From positions 45,998-109,997 of the forward strand of contig NZ_JAHQZR010000012.1 of assembly GCF_019049105.1 (NCBI RefSeq): 64,000 nt of DNA, read 5' to 3'. Under the pieces are notes generated by a model that saw only the letters and a list, made by a program, of their open reading frames with translations, made no database searches and was not told the origin of the DNA. This document shows, one piece after another, positions 9,946 to 19,313 of the stretch. Both the position numbers and the translations under genes were made by a program. Origin of the DNA: Leucobacter chinensis. GTDB taxonomy: Bacteria; Actinomycetota; Actinomycetes; Actinomycetales; Microbacteriaceae. The stretch's first letter is position 1. Each line of letters starts with the position of its first letter.

Positions 9946-9947
9946 AT

Positions 9948-10039
9948 TGGCGGAGACGGGGGGATTTGAACCCCCGGTCGAGTTTAACCCCGACCCTTCA
10001 TTAGCAGTGAAGTCCGTTCGGCCGCTCCGGCACGTCTCC
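9948..10039 (-). tRNA. tRNA-Ser(GCU)
   Basis: The 7-bp acceptor stem GGAGACG / CGTCTCC, discriminator G and encoded CCA are all visible. The anticodon stem CTTCA / TGAAG encloses CTGCTAA, giving anticodon GCU (codons AGC and AGU). A long variable arm typical of serine tRNAs and a T-arm GGGGGTTCAAATCCCCC complete it. Length is 92 bases with CCA. Confidence 0.95.
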
Positions 10040-10125
10040 TTGTGCAAAATGCACGCTTTCCATCTTAGGCGAAAACAAGGCACTTACGAAATCGATTTCG
10101 CCCATGAGGGAGTTTTAGGGCTAGA

Positions 10126-11403
10126 TCACCACTGGGTGCGACCCTGCGAGCAGGTCACCTGTGCGGCGTTCTGCCCTGAGATATTGTCGTTTACTTTGGC
10201 TTTGCCACCGTTCGCGGGGTCGGTCGTTTCACCCTCGAGTGAAGTTTCGCCCTCGCCGCTCTCCGGCGCGTCGGCGTCGGAGGTTTCGCCCTCGGCACCG
10301 GGCTCGGCGTTCTCGCCTCCGGCCTCGTACACGCCCTCACCGAGCGTCCCAACTTCAAAGGCCTGGCCGGTGCGCACGAAGTCCATGAGCTCTTCGGCTG
10401 CAGCCCAGTCAGGTGTTAGTCGGTTGGTATCGTACTGGTGCTTGAAGGTCGGGTATTGCACAAAGTTGATGTTCTCGAGGTCGAGGTCTTTGACCGCAAA
10501 CGCGAGCGACTGCAGCACGTCAATTTGCACCAGCGAGTCTGAGAGCTTCACGTTCTCGACCGTAGCCTTCGCAAGGCGGAAAACCTTGGTCGGGTCGCCA
10601 AGCGTGTCGGCGCTCTTAAGTTTGCGCATCATCGCCGCCATAAACACCTGCTGGTTACTGATGCGACTTTGGTCACTGCCGTCGCCGACGCCGTGGCGGG
10701 TACGCAAGAACTGCAGAGCGTCGGTACCCACGAGCGTCACGTCGCCCGCGGGAAGGTCAAGGTCGGCCTTTGGGTCAACAATCGGTTCGGTGAGGCACAC
10801 ATCGACGCCACCGATGGCGTTCGACATGTTGATCACGCCATCGAACGTCACTTCGCCGGCAAACTCGATCTCAAGATCGAGCAGGTCTTGGAGGGTGCGC
10901 ACGACGCAGGCAAGCCCGCCAGTTTCGAGCGTCGAGTTAATCTGTCGCTCACTCGCGGCCGGATAGTAGTCTGCCTCGCCGTTAGGCCCTGGACAGGTGG
11001 GCGTTGGCACCATAAGGTCACGCGGAACGCTAATCACGGTCGCGTTCTTGTGCGCTTCGTCGACATACAGCACGAGGTTCACGTCATTGAGTTCGCCCTC
11101 GTTGTCGTCTTGCACAGACTCCTGACCATCACGAGTGTCAGAGCCCACGAGTGCGATAGCAAAGTCCCCGTCGATCGCCGAGCCATCGATGCGGGCTTGG
11201 CCGTCGGGACCATTCGCGAGCGAGACGGTTTCGAGCCTGCCTGCCATATCCCACCACGCATAGGCAGCAACCCCAACGCCGCTCAAACCGAGAACGAGCA
11301 CGCCAGTAAGGATCCCCTTGAAAACATTGCGCACGGCACTCGAGCTTCGCAGCTCACCGTGTCTCGCCCCGAAAAAACTCGGAGCTTTCTTGGTTTTCTT
11401 CAT
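10126..11403 (-). CDS. LytR-CpsA-Psr (LCP) family wall-polymer ligase
   Basis: 425-residue membrane protein likely to transfer lipid-linked anionic polymers to peptidoglycan. A short basic cytosolic start is followed by one membrane helix (~residues 28-50, FKGILTGVLVLGLSGVGVAA). The extracellular LCP domain has the landmarks ALVGSDTRDG, VISVPRDLMVPTP, INSTLETGGLACVVRTLQ, IGGVDVC and LQFLRTRHGVGDGSDQSRIS, whose Arg and Asp residues bind the pyrophosphate lipid. The C-terminal ~90 residues are acidic and low-complexity. AGGAAG precedes the ATG. It sits between two serine tRNA genes; a second LCP gene is at 57002-58450. Confidence 0.92.
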   Translation of the reverse strand: MKKTKKAPSFFGARHGELRSSSAVRNVFKGILTGVLVLGLSGVGVAAYAWWDMAGRLETVSLANGPDGQARIDGSAIDGDFAIALVGSDTRDGQESVQDDNEGELNDVNLVLYVDEAHKNATVISVPRDLMVPTPTCPGPNGEADYYPAASERQINSTLETGGLACVVRTLQDLLDLEIEFAGEVTFDGVINMSNAIGGVDVCLTEPIVDPKADLDLPAGDVTLVGTDALQFLRTRHGVGDGSDQSRISNQQVFMAAMMRKLKSADTLGDPTKVFRLAKATVENVKLSDSLVQIDVLQSLAFAVKDLDLENINFVQYPTFKHQYDTNRLTPDWAAAEELMDFVRTGQAFEVGTLGEGVYEAGGENAEPGAEGETSDADAPESGEGETSLEGETTDPANGGKAKVNDNISGQNAAQVTCSQGRTQW

Positions 11404-11590
11404 ACTTCTTCCTGGGCTTATGTATAGATAACCTTCGTAAAGGTACCCTGTTCGCCTATGAAGGTGCTGAGATCTCGCCGCGCTTCGGCCATTTCACAGG
11501 CGTTTGCGTGGCCAACATATCACCGAGATTGCGTGATCTCCCGCTCTTGCCCGCATCATTGTGGCGGATCGCGGAGTGCCCGGCAAACGA

Positions 11591-11627
11591 GAAAGCCCCC
11601 GCCCGGCTGAACACCGGTCGGGGGCTT
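11591..11627 (-). terminator. Intrinsic terminator of tRNA-Ser(UGA)
   Basis: On the minus strand AAGCCCCCGACCGG and CCGGGCGGGGGCTTTC form a GC-rich stem-loop immediately after the CCA end of the tRNA. Confidence 0.8.
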
Positions 11628-11628
11628 G

Positions 11629-11714
11629 TGGCGGAGGGTAAGGGATTTGAACCCTTGAGGCTTTCACCTGCTAGTTTTCAAGACTAGTTCCTTCGGCCGC
11701 TCGGACAACCCTCC
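11629..11714 (-). tRNA. tRNA-Ser(UGA)
   Basis: Acceptor stem GGAGGGT / ACCCTCC, discriminator G and encoded CCA. The anticodon arm ACTAGT-CTTGAAA-ACTAGC gives anticodon UGA (UCA codons). A long variable arm is present, as expected for serine. 86 bases. It lies 60 bases downstream of the HAD phosphatase gene and near serS. Confidence 0.95.
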
Positions 11715-11774
11715 GCGAACAATCTTAGTGGGTTTGCGGCTCACACGCATAATTCACCCGTGTCGCGAAACGCC

Positions 11775-12620
11775 TTAGCTCTCGGCAAGCCAGGGGAACG
11801 ACTCGCTGAGCGCGGTGAATAGCCCGTTCTCGTCGATCGTTCCGGTCACCCGCGTTGCGTGCGACTTGACCCGCTCATCGGCCTGACCCATGACGATGGC
11901 GGTGCCATAACGGCCCGCCCAGTCGAGCATCTCGATATCGTTCGAGCCGTCACCCGCGGCGAAAACATGCGAGAGCGAAACCTCCTCGATGCCGCGTATA
12001 CGCTCGAGCGCGCTGGCCTTCGAGACGCCGACGGGGGCGATGTCGAGCCAGGTCGCAGTGCCCACCGAGTAGCTCACGTTCTTGAGGCCGGCGGTGCTCG
12101 CGGCGTCAATGAACTCTTCGAGGCGATGATTTGGCGACACAACGATCACGCGTGAGGCTGGTACTTCGAGCAACTCGTCGAAGGTAACGCGCAGCTGTTT
12201 CGAGGGCAGCGTTCCCGCGGGAATCGGCTCGGTGTAGTAGAACGTGCCCTCGGCGCTCTCGACCGCGTAGCGCGCACCGGTGAGCTGCGGGCTGATGGTT
12301 GAGAGGAGCTTACGCGGGTCGAACGACTCGACGTGCTCGCGACGGTAGGCACGGTGCGCGAGGGCATCGCGTTTCAGCGTGACCGCCCCGTTTGCGGCAA
12401 CGACCCAGGTCGGGTCGATCTTGAGTGCCTCAACAACGGGCAGCGTCGCGTCGACCGAACGCCCTGTTGCGATGACCACCTCGTGCTCTGAATCGTGAAG
12501 CTCGCGAATGGCTCTCGCCAGCTCCGCGTCGATCTCAAGCTGCTCATGGCTGTTTTGGCCGAGCGAGCCGTGGTTTAGGACGGTTCCGTCGAGGTCAAGA
12601 GCAACGAGGTGTTTGGTCAC
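11775..12620 (-). CDS. HAD-superfamily (Cof-type) sugar phosphatase-like hydrolase
   Basis: 281-residue HAD hydrolase of the Cof/IIB group. Motif I is ALDLDGTVLNHG at residues 7-18, with the nucleophile first Asp and acid/base second Asp. Motif II is VVIATGRS, and motif IV FAAGDGSNDIEMLDWAG sits near residue 225. A cap domain lies between. Relatives dephosphorylate sugar phosphates or flavin precursors; the substrate is not identifiable. GTG start with an AAGGAA site. It follows serS by 27 bases on the same strand and is probably cotranscribed. Confidence 0.88.
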   Translation of the reverse strand: MTKHLVALDLDGTVLNHGSLGQNSHEQLEIDAELARAIRELHDSEHEVVIATGRSVDATLPVVEALKIDPTWVVAANGAVTLKRDALAHRAYRREHVESFDPRKLLSTISPQLTGARYAVESAEGTFYYTEPIPAGTLPSKQLRVTFDELLEVPASRVIVVSPNHRLEEFIDAASTAGLKNVSYSVGTATWLDIAPVGVSKASALERIRGIEEVSLSHVFAAGDGSNDIEMLDWAGRYGTAIVMGQADERVKSHATRVTGTIDENGLFTALSESFPWLAES

Positions 12621-12647
12621 GGTTTCCTTGAATCGCTTGGCGGTCGG

Positions 12648-13919
12648 TTACTTCTTCGTGATCGGCTGCAGCACTTCGAGCCCGCCCATGTACGGGCGAA
12701 GGGCCTCGGGAACGATCACGCTGCCGTCGGCCTGTTGGTGGGTTTCGAGCAGCGCGACGATCCACCGCGTTGTTGCGAGTGTGCCGTTGAGCGTTGCAAC
12801 CGGCTCGGTCTTGCCGTTCTCGCCGCGAAAACGCGTCTTGAGGCGGCGCGACTGGTAGGTCGTGCAGTTCGAGGTCGAGGTGAGCTCGCGAAACGCCTCT
12901 TGGGTGGGCACCCAGGCCTCGATGTCGAACTTGCGGGCGGCGCTCGAACCGAGGTCGCCAGCGGCTACATCGATCACGCGGTAGCTGAGGCCGAGGGCCT
13001 GCAGCATGTCTTCCTGCCAGCCGACGAGACGGTCGTGCTCTGCCTCGGCTTCTTCAGGGCTCGTGTACACGAACATCTCGAGCTTGTTGAACTGGTGCAC
13101 GCGAATGATGCCGCGGGTGTCTTTACCGTGCGAACCGGCCTCGCGACGGTAGCAGGTCGACCAGCCGGCGTAGCGCAGCGGCCCCTCACCCAGGTCGAGA
13201 ATCTCGCCCGAGTGGTAGCCCGCGAGTGCGACCTCGCTCGTGCCGGTTAGGAAGAGGTCATCGGCGGGCAGGTGGTACACCTCGTCAGAGTGCTCGCCGA
13301 GAAAGCCGGTGCCGCTCATGATCTCGGGGCGCACGAGCGTCGGCGTGATGAGCGGCACGAAGCTGTTCGACATTGCCTTGTCGAGCGCGAGATTCATGAG
13401 CGCGAGCTCGAGGCGAGCGCCAACGCCGCGCAGGAAGTAGAAGCGTGCGCCCGAGACCTTCGTGCCGCGCTCCATATCGATTGCACCGAGCATCTCGCCG
13501 AGTTCAAGGTGATCGCGTGGCTCAAAGTCATACTGCGGAACCTCGCCGTGCGTGCGCAGCGTCACAAAGTTCTCTTCGCCCCCGGCGGGAATGCCGTCGA
13601 TGATGACGTTGTCGATCTTCATGAGCAGCTCATCAAGCTCGGCCGCGCGTTGCTTCGAGAGCGCCTCGGCCTCTTTCACCCGTGCTGCGAGCTCGCTCGC
13701 CGCGGCAATCGCGGCCGGGCGCTCTTCTGGCGTGGCCTTCTTCACGAGGTCGCCAGCCGCCTTCTGCTGCGATCGAAGCGACTCGAACGCGGTCAGCGCC
13801 TCTCGCCTCGACACGTCGGCGGCCTGGGCCTGCTCGACGATTGCCGGATCGGCACCGCGAGCTGCCTGAGACGCCTGAATAACTTCTGGGGTATTGCGCA
13901 GCAGCTGAAGATCAATCAC
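12648..13919 (-). CDS. serS: Seryl-tRNA synthetase
   Basis: 423-residue class II synthetase charging tRNA-Ser. The N-terminal coiled-coil arm (~residues 25-105) binds the long variable arm. Motif 2 is [20 protein letters not shown], preceded by [18 protein letters not shown]; motif 3 is [18 protein letters not shown]. The frame stays open upstream to 14414, but the family begins with (M/V)IDLQLLR, which here is the GTG at 13919; the longer reading would overlap the lipid kinase on the other strand. Two tRNA-Ser genes lie within 4 kb downstream. Confidence 0.96.
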   Translation of the reverse strand: MIDLQLLRNTPEVIQASQAARGADPAIVEQAQAADVSRREALTAFESLRSQQKAAGDLVKKATPEERPAAIAAASELAARVKEAEALSKQRAAELDELLMKIDNVIIDGIPAGGEENFVTLRTHGEVPQYDFEPRDHLELGEMLGAIDMERGTKVSGARFYFLRGVGARLELALMNLALDKAMSNSFVPLITPTLVRPEIMSGTGFLGEHSDEVYHLPADDLFLTGTSEVALAGYHSGEILDLGEGPLRYAGWSTCYRREAGSHGKDTRGIIRVHQFNKLEMFVYTSPEEAEAEHDRLVGWQEDMLQALGLSYRVIDVAAGDLGSSAARKFDIEAWVPTQEAFRELTSTSNCTTYQSRRLKTRFRGENGKTEPVATLNGTLATTRWIVALLETHQQADGSVIVPEALRPYMGGLEVLQPITKK

Positions 13920-13973
13920 ACACGCCAGTCTACCCGTCGCATCTGACAGGAGCGAGAGGGTAACGTTGACCAC

Positions 13974-15080
13974 ATGCGTGATTTGGCCGACCCGCCCTCT
14001 TCGAGGCACCGAGCGACGGTGCTTTTTCACCCCCTGAAAACCGATCTCCCGGCACTCAGGGCACTCATGCGCGTCGAAGAAGAGCGTGCTGGCTGGGCTC
14101 CGAGCGAGTGGATCGAGACCACTCCCGAAGACGGCGGATCGGAAGCGCTCAGACAGGCACTTTCCCGCAAACCTCACCTCGTCTTTGCCTCGGGCGGCGA
14201 CGGAACCGTGCGCGCGGCCGCCGAAGCGCTGCGGGGCACGGGGGTTCCCCTCGCGATCATTCCGCAGGGCACGGGCAACATCCTGGCCCGCAACGTCGGC
14301 CTCGCCCCAGGCCGCACCGACGAGGCCGTGCGTGCAGGCTTCGAGGGCGTCGACCGCCCCATCGACCTCGGAATCGCAACAATCGTGCGCCAGGACGAGA
14401 GCGAAGACGAGCACGTCTTCCTCGTGCTCGCCGGCATGGGCCTCGACGCCCGCGCCATTCGCGCAACCCGCAGCTCATGGAAAAAGGCCGTCGGGTGGCT
14501 CGCCTATATCGATGGTGGGCTGCGAACGATGATCCGCGATAAACCGCTGCGCATTCACTATTCGTACGATAGGCACTCGGCACGCGAGCTCGAGGTGTAC
14601 ACCGTCATGATCGGCAACTGCGGCCTGCTGCCCGGCGGCGTACTGCTCATTCCCGACGCGCGCATCGACGACGGCGAGCTCGACGTCGTCGCGCTTCGCC
14701 CCCAGGGCGCCTTCGCATGGCTCAAGATCTGGAACAAAATCGGCTGGGAAAACGGCGTGCTGCGCAAAACCCGCACCGGCCGCCGCATCATCGACCTCGT
14801 GCACGACACCAAGAACGTGGTATACCTGCGCGCCAAGAAGTTCGCGCTCACCGTGCCGGGCCTCGAACCCGTGCAGCTCGACGGCGACGACCTCGGGCTC
14901 GCAATCGCGGTTAAGGGCGCTGTCGACCCGGGCGCGCTCGTGCTGCGCGTCGCCGAGCACTGGAGCACGACGGCGTTTGGGGCTGATGCCGGTGCGGCGG
15001 GTGCTGGGGCGTCGGCTGCTGAGCCTGGCGCTCGGGCGGCTGCCGTTTCGGCGCCAAAGGCGGCTCCGGCGGGCCGGTGA
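13974..15080 (+). CDS. Diacylglycerol/lipid kinase family protein
   Basis: 368-residue lipid kinase of the DagK/YegS/sphingosine-kinase fold. The catalytic domain has the ATP-binding [16 protein letters not shown] (~residues 65-80) and [18 protein letters not shown]. The C-terminal beta domain contains [20 protein letters not shown], a metal and lipid-site landmark. The last ~45 residues are an alanine-rich tail without fold signs. Probable role: phosphorylating diacylglycerol or a glycolipid at the inner membrane face. Divergent from serS with a 54-base gap. Confidence 0.88.
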   Translation: MRDLADPPSSRHRATVLFHPLKTDLPALRALMRVEEERAGWAPSEWIETTPEDGGSEALRQALSRKPHLVFASGGDGTVRAAAEALRGTGVPLAIIPQGTGNILARNVGLAPGRTDEAVRAGFEGVDRPIDLGIATIVRQDESEDEHVFLVLAGMGLDARAIRATRSSWKKAVGWLAYIDGGLRTMIRDKPLRIHYSYDRHSARELEVYTVMIGNCGLLPGGVLLIPDARIDDGELDVVALRPQGAFAWLKIWNKIGWENGVLRKTRTGRRIIDLVHDTKNVVYLRAKKFALTVPGLEPVQLDGDDLGLAIAVKGAVDPGALVLRVAEHWSTTAFGADAGAAGAGASAAEPGARAAAVSAPKAAPAGR

Positions 15081-15154
15081 GGCATGGCGAGTGGTAGGTG
15101 AGTCCGGCCAGTAGACCGGTGATGCCGACCGTCTTGTGCGGCTTTTCCGCGTCC

Positions 15155-15206
15155 ACTTGACGAAAAGCAGGGTGTTCCGCTGAAAACACCCTGCTTTTCG
15201 TCAAGT
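15155..15206. repeat. Dispersed terminator-like hairpin, family A copy 1
   Basis: Perfect 22-base arms at 15155-15176 and 15185-15206 around an 8-base loop. The core is GAAAAGCAGGGTG / CACCCTGCTTTTC, that is A-run, GC stem, T-run, which terminates in both directions. It lies between the convergent lipid kinase and AidB-like genes. Three more copies are in this window. Confidence 0.85.
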
Positions 15207-15273
15207 AAACCTTAAAACGGCAGGCAGCGCCGCACCACCAGCAGGCAGCGCCGCACCACCGGCAAGCAGCAGC

Positions 15274-16896
15274 CTACGCGCGAGCCGCCACCGCCGCCGC
15301 ATCGACGCCACGAGGCAGCGCACCGTAGAGGTGCCCGAACCCGGCACCCTCGCCAAGGCGCGAAGCCACGAAGGCGTCAGCCACTGCATCGGGGGCCGTG
15401 CGCAAGAGCAGCGACGCTTCAAGCGAGGTGGCGAGCGCGCCGACGAGCTGTCGAGCACGGGCATCGGGTTGCGCATCGGCCGCGACGTCACGGGCGAGTG
15501 AACGCGTGCGCGCGAGGTGCTCGTCGAAGACGGGGTTCACGCCTGCGGCAAGCGCGACCTCGGCGTCGAAGGCCTCGAGCGACTCGGGCTCGCGGGCGAT
15601 GGCGCGCAGCACGTCGAGGGCGATGACGTTGCCTGAGCCCTCCCAGATGGCCATGACGGGCTGCTCGCGGTAGCGCATCGCGAGCGGGAAGTCTTCGATC
15701 GCGCCGTTGCCGCCAAGGCACTCGAGCGCTTCGCCCGCGTGGCTCGTGGCGCGCTTGCACACCCAGTACTTGCCCACCGCGGTGGCGAGGCGGCGAAACG
15801 CGACGTCTTCGGCCGGGGCATCGTCGTCGTAGGCGCGGGCGACGCGCATGGCGAGTGAGGTGGCGGCCTCGGTCTCGAGCTGCAGGTCGGCGATCACGGC
15901 GGTCATGGCCGGCTGGTCGATGAGGGTTTTGCCGAAGGCGGCGCGGTTCCGCACGTGCCAGGCGGCTTCAGCGGTGGCCTGGCGCATGCCCGCGAGCGAC
16001 CCCAGCATTGAGTCGAGGCGGGTGCGGGTGACCATGTCGATGATGGTGCGCACGCCGCGACCCTCTTCGCCGATGAGGAAGCCGACGGTGTTCTCGTACT
16101 CGATCTCGCTCGAGGCGTTGGCGCGGTTGCCGAGCTTGTCTTTGAGGCGCATGATGTGCAGCGTGTTGCGGCTGCCATCGTCGAGCACGCGAGGCACGAG
16201 GAAGCATGAGAGGCCGCCGGGCGCCTGGGCAAGCACGAGAAATCCGTCGCTCATCGGAGCCGAGCAGAACCACTTGTGGCCCGTGAGCCGGTAGCTGCCA
16301 TCACCCGCGGGCTCGGCGTGCGTCGTGTTCGCGCGCACGTCTGATCCGCCCTGCTTCTCGGTCATGGCCATGCCAAAGATCGCGCCGGGTTTGCCCGGGC
16401 GAAGCGCGCCGTCGTACTCGGTCGAGAGCAGCCGCGGCATCCACTGCTTGGCGAGCTCGGGGTGCTGCGCGATGACGGGCGCCGAGGCGTGGGTCATCGA
16501 GACGGGGCACGCGTGGCCGGGTTCGATCTGCGCGAAAAGCATAAAGTGGGCCGCGCGAGCGACGCCTGCGCCTGGCCGCGGATCGGCGAAAGCACTCGTG
16601 TGCGCACCCGCCTTGACCGCCGCCCCGATAACCCGGTGGTACGAGGGGTCGTACTCGACCTCGTCGATGCGGTTGCCCCAGCGGTCGTGCGAGTGCAGTA
16701 CCGGCTCGTTGCGGTTCGCGCGGCGAGCATCGGCCTGGAACTCGGCGTTGCCGACGTGGGTTCCGGTCTCGTGCAGAGCCTCGGTTGCCCAGCCCGCGTC
16801 GTAGCGTTCGACGGCCTCGCGCAGCGCAACGTTGGCCTCGTATTCGTCGAGGCCTACCCGCTCGGGTGACTGGTTGGTGACGGTGTGAGTGTTCAC
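15274..16896 (-). CDS. AidB-like acyl-CoA dehydrogenase
   Basis: 540-residue acyl-CoA dehydrogenase of the AidB (isovaleryl-CoA dehydrogenase-like / alkylation-response) group, recognisable by the longer chain and its motifs: CPVSMTHASAPVI, MAMTEKQGGSDVRANTTHAE, HKWFCSAPMSDGFLVLAQA, LGGNGAIEDFPLAMRYREQP and WEGSGNVIALDVLRA. Residues ~440-540 form the extra C-terminal helical domain. GTG start with AAAGGAG upstream, overlapping the TetR stop by four bases (GTGA). The TetR neighbour and divergent acyl-CoA synthetase suggest a fatty-acid role rather than DNA repair. Confidence 0.9.
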   Translation of the reverse strand: MNTHTVTNQSPERVGLDEYEANVALREAVERYDAGWATEALHETGTHVGNAEFQADARRANRNEPVLHSHDRWGNRIDEVEYDPSYHRVIGAAVKAGAHTSAFADPRPGAGVARAAHFMLFAQIEPGHACPVSMTHASAPVIAQHPELAKQWMPRLLSTEYDGALRPGKPGAIFGMAMTEKQGGSDVRANTTHAEPAGDGSYRLTGHKWFCSAPMSDGFLVLAQAPGGLSCFLVPRVLDDGSRNTLHIMRLKDKLGNRANASSEIEYENTVGFLIGEEGRGVRTIIDMVTRTRLDSMLGSLAGMRQATAEAAWHVRNRAAFGKTLIDQPAMTAVIADLQLETEAATSLAMRVARAYDDDAPAEDVAFRRLATAVGKYWVCKRATSHAGEALECLGGNGAIEDFPLAMRYREQPVMAIWEGSGNVIALDVLRAIAREPESLEAFDAEVALAAGVNPVFDEHLARTRSLARDVAADAQPDARARQLVGALATSLEASLLLRTAPDAVADAFVASRLGEGAGFGHLYGALPRGVDAAAVAARA

Positions 16897-17540
16897 TCTT
16901 CGCTCCTTTGCTGTGTGGTGTGCGCGGCGCCTGCGCCGACCGCCCTCATGCAGAGGGTGTGGATCGACGAAACGAGCCTCGTTTCGTCACGCCCGATATT
17001 CGCGTCGTGGGTATCGATGGGCGGCAGCGGCGAAAGGGGGCCTGTGAGCGCCTCACTGATAGCCCCGACGATGCCGGCGGCGGTGACTCTCGCGTCTTGC
17101 TCGGGGAAATCGCCCTCGGCGATGCCCCGTTCGACGATGTCGATGAGCAGGCTCGCGTAGCTGAGCCGGTAGGTGAGGCGCTCGGCCTCGATCGCTTTGC
17201 CGACGGGCTCGACGAGCAGCGACCACGCAAGCCGGCGCCCCCTGAGCGCGCGGCCCGTGAAGGCGTCGATGAGCGCGGTGAGTTGCGCGGAGGATCCGCC
17301 TGGGCCTGCCTCTTCAACCGCCTCGGCGACGTGCGCGAGTTCCTGGCCAGCGCAGCGGCGGAAAACCTCGGTGAGCAGCTCGTCGGCGTCGGTTGCGTAG
17401 CTGTAGAGCAGCCCAGCGCTCATGCCAGCTCGCCCGGTGATCGCTTTGACCGAGGCGCCGCGAAAGCCCGCTTCGCTCACGATCTCGGTTGCGGCCTTCA
17501 CGAGCGCAGAGCGGCGGTCGTGCTGCACGGGGGTGCTCAT
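16893..17540 (-). CDS. TetR-family regulator of the fatty-acid block
   Basis: 215-residue TetR protein. DNA-binding domain at residues ~10-55 (LVKAATEIVSEAGFRGASVK, GMSAGLLYSYATDADELL, with recognition helix SAGLLYSYATDADELL). The ligand domain is helical. It is translationally coupled to the AidB-like gene and divergent from the acyl-CoA synthetase. Two matching 16-bp palindromes in the shared promoter region are its likely targets, making it a probable acyl-CoA-responsive repressor of both transcripts (inference). Confidence 0.9.
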   Translation of the reverse strand: MSTPVQHDRRSALVKAATEIVSEAGFRGASVKAITGRAGMSAGLLYSYATDADELLTEVFRRCAGQELAHVAEAVEEAGPGGSSAQLTALIDAFTGRALRGRRLAWSLLVEPVGKAIEAERLTYRLSYASLLIDIVERGIAEGDFPEQDARVTAAGIVGAISEALTGPLSPLPPIDTHDANIGRDETRLVSSIHTLCMRAVGAGAAHTTQQRSEE

Positions 17541-17718
17541 GCCGTTCTCCCTTCGCTGGTCGGTGTGCTCACGGTTGCTGGTGTTGCGATGCTTCGGTGT
17601 GTGGTGGTGGGCTGCGCAGTGCTTGGCGGTGCAGTGTTCTGGTTCGCGTTGGGCGGTGTGGTCGAGCTACCCATTGGGGCGCCGCCTCTGAGAAATGACA
17701 TGTGTCTAGATTCTCACA

Positions 17719-17756
17719 TTGAATTGTGATTCAATAGGCATTGAACCACGATTCAA
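17719..17756. promoter_or_regulatory. Two tandem TetR-type operators
   Basis: TTGAATTGTGATTCAA (17719-17734) and TTGAACCACGATTCAA (17741-17756) share TTGAA...ATTCAA ends and are 22 bases apart centre to centre, about two helical turns. They lie 40-77 bases before the acyl-CoA synthetase start, in the region shared with the divergent tetR-aidB-like operon. Two dimers could bind side by side. Confidence 0.8.
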
Positions 17757-17795
17757 GTCGTGAAACAAGCCCCGCCACAGTGAAGTGAGGAAACC

Positions 17796-19313
17796 GTGAA
17801 TCTCAATTGGATGCTCGAACGCGCTGCGCGTACCTTCCCCGAGAAAGAAGCGATCGTGAGCGATCTACAAACGCTCAGCTACCGAGAATTGCTTGACACG
17901 ACGAAGCGCGCGGCGCAGGTGTTTCGCGATCTTGGGGTTGCCCCCGGCGATCGCGTGGGAGTCATGACCTACAACACTCCCGCCTTCATCATCGCGGCGT
18001 TCGGCCTCTGGCGTGCTGGCGCGGCCCTCGTGCCCATCAACCACAAGTTCACCGCAACCGAGGTGAAGTACGTGGCCGAGCACGCATCGCTTGGCCTCAT
18101 CGTGGGCGACGCCGACTTCGAGGCGCAGATCACGAAGGGTGCGCCGAACGCACGCCTCCTCACGACAACCGACGACGCGAGCGGCGAGTTCGACACGCTC
18201 GTCGCCGCGGCCAAGCCGTGGGATGGCGTCGAGGTTACCGGCGACATGATCGCCCAGGTGCTGTACACCTCGGGAACAACGAGCAGCCCCAAGGGCTGCC
18301 TGCACACTCACGCGGGCCTCTCGGGCGTTCCCGCCTACACGACCGCGGCCGTTGGGCTGCGCCGCGAAGACCGCTTTTTGATCGCGATGCCCATCTGGCA
18401 CGCCTCACCCCTCAACAACTGGATGCTCTCGATGGTCTACCTCGCGGGCACCATCGTGTTGCTCAAGGAATACCACCCTGTGCACTTTCTCGCGACCGTC
18501 GAGAAGCACCGTGCGACCGCCTTCTTCGGCGCGCCCATCGCGTACCTCGCACCGCTCAAGGTGCTGCCAACCATCGACAAGCAGCTGAGCGACTTCGACC
18601 TGACGAGCATGCGTCTGTGGGCATACGGCGGAGCCCCGATGGGCGCTCAGACCGTGCAGATGCTGCAGCAGGCCTACAACACCGACAACTTCTACCAGGT
18701 CTACGGCATGAGCGAGATGGGCCCCGTCGGCTCAGCCCTCTACCCCGAGGAGCAGGTACAGAAGGCCGGCGCGATCGGAGCCGGCGGCATGCCGGGTGTC
18801 GACATTCGCGTCGTGAAAGAAGACGGCGAGCCCGCCTCAGCCGGCGAGGTCGGCGAGATCTGGATTCGCTCGAGCACTCGCATGCAGGGCTACCTCAACA
18901 ACCCCGAGGCCACCGCCGACGTCTTCGACGGCGACTGGTACCTCTCGGGCGACCTCGCGCGCATCGACGAAGACGGCTATCTCACCATCGTCGACCGTCT
19001 CAAAGACGTTGTCATCACGGGCGGTGAGAACGTCTACTCACCCGAGGTCGAAGAGGCGCTGCGCCAGCACCCCGAGATCATCGACGCCGCGGCGGTCGGG
19101 CGCCCCCACGAAGAGTGGGGCGAGACCCTCGTCGCCGTCATCGAAGCGACCGAAGCCGGCGCCTCACTCACCATCGAAGAGGTGCGCGAGTTCTTGAGCA
19201 CCCAGCTCGCGAAGTACAAGATGCCGCGAGAGCTCGTGTTCAGCGCCCAGCTGCCGCGCAACCCGTCGGGCAAGATCATGAAGCACGTGCTGCGGGCTGA
19301 GCTGACGGCGTAG
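17796..19313 (+). CDS. AMP-forming acyl-CoA synthetase (fatty-acid-CoA ligase family)
   Basis: 505-residue adenylate-forming enzyme (ANL superfamily). P-loop QVLYTSGTTSSPKGCLHTH near residue 155; A5-type motif VYGMSEMGPVG; A7/A8 region YLSGDLARIDEDGYLTIVDR and VITGGENVYSPEVEEALRQH; catalytic lysine in RNPSGKIMKH close to the C-terminus. It would activate a fatty or aromatic carboxylate to its CoA ester. Divergent from a TetR gene with paired operators, so induction by substrate-derived acyl-CoA is likely. Chain length preference cannot be read. Confidence 0.9.
   Translation: MNLNWMLERAARTFPEKEAIVSDLQTLSYRELLDTTKRAAQVFRDLGVAPGDRVGVMTYNTPAFIIAAFGLWRAGAALVPINHKFTATEVKYVAEHASLGLIVGDADFEAQITKGAPNARLLTTTDDASGEFDTLVAAAKPWDGVEVTGDMIAQVLYTSGTTSSPKGCLHTHAGLSGVPAYTTAAVGLRREDRFLIAMPIWHASPLNNWMLSMVYLAGTIVLLKEYHPVHFLATVEKHRATAFFGAPIAYLAPLKVLPTIDKQLSDFDLTSMRLWAYGGAPMGAQTVQMLQQAYNTDNFYQVYGMSEMGPVGSALYPEEQVQKAGAIGAGGMPGVDIRVVKEDGEPASAGEVGEIWIRSSTRMQGYLNNPEATADVFDGDWYLSGDLARIDEDGYLTIVDRLKDVVITGGENVYSPEVEEALRQHPEIIDAAAVGRPHEEWGETLVAVIEATEAGASLTIEEVREFLSTQLAKYKMPRELVFSAQLPRNPSGKIMKHVLRAELTA

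Larger units (their letters stand above)
9617..9947. other. Gene-free stretch between TetR gene and tRNA-Ser(GCU)
   Basis: 331 bases without a gene. It holds the TetR upstream region, a dispersed hairpin (9792-9844) and the tRNA terminator (9905-9945), listed separately. Apparent reading frames that cross it are created by the palindromes and the tRNA. Confidence 0.6.

Noticed and set aside
12648..14414. 588-residue version of seryl-tRNA synthetase
   Set aside because: The frame is open upstream, but the family start VIDLQLLR is at the GTG at 13919. The longer reading overlaps the lipid kinase on the other strand.
14911..15204. Small proteins beginning MTKSRVF near several hairpins
   Set aside because: They start with TTG inside the inverted repeats (15200, 19740, 25286, 35800 regions). 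The same peptide is produced by the repeat itself, not by a gene.
15274..16896. DNA alkylation repair role of the AidB-like gene
   Set aside because: Neighbours are a TetR and an acyl-CoA synthetase, which favours acyl-CoA metabolism.
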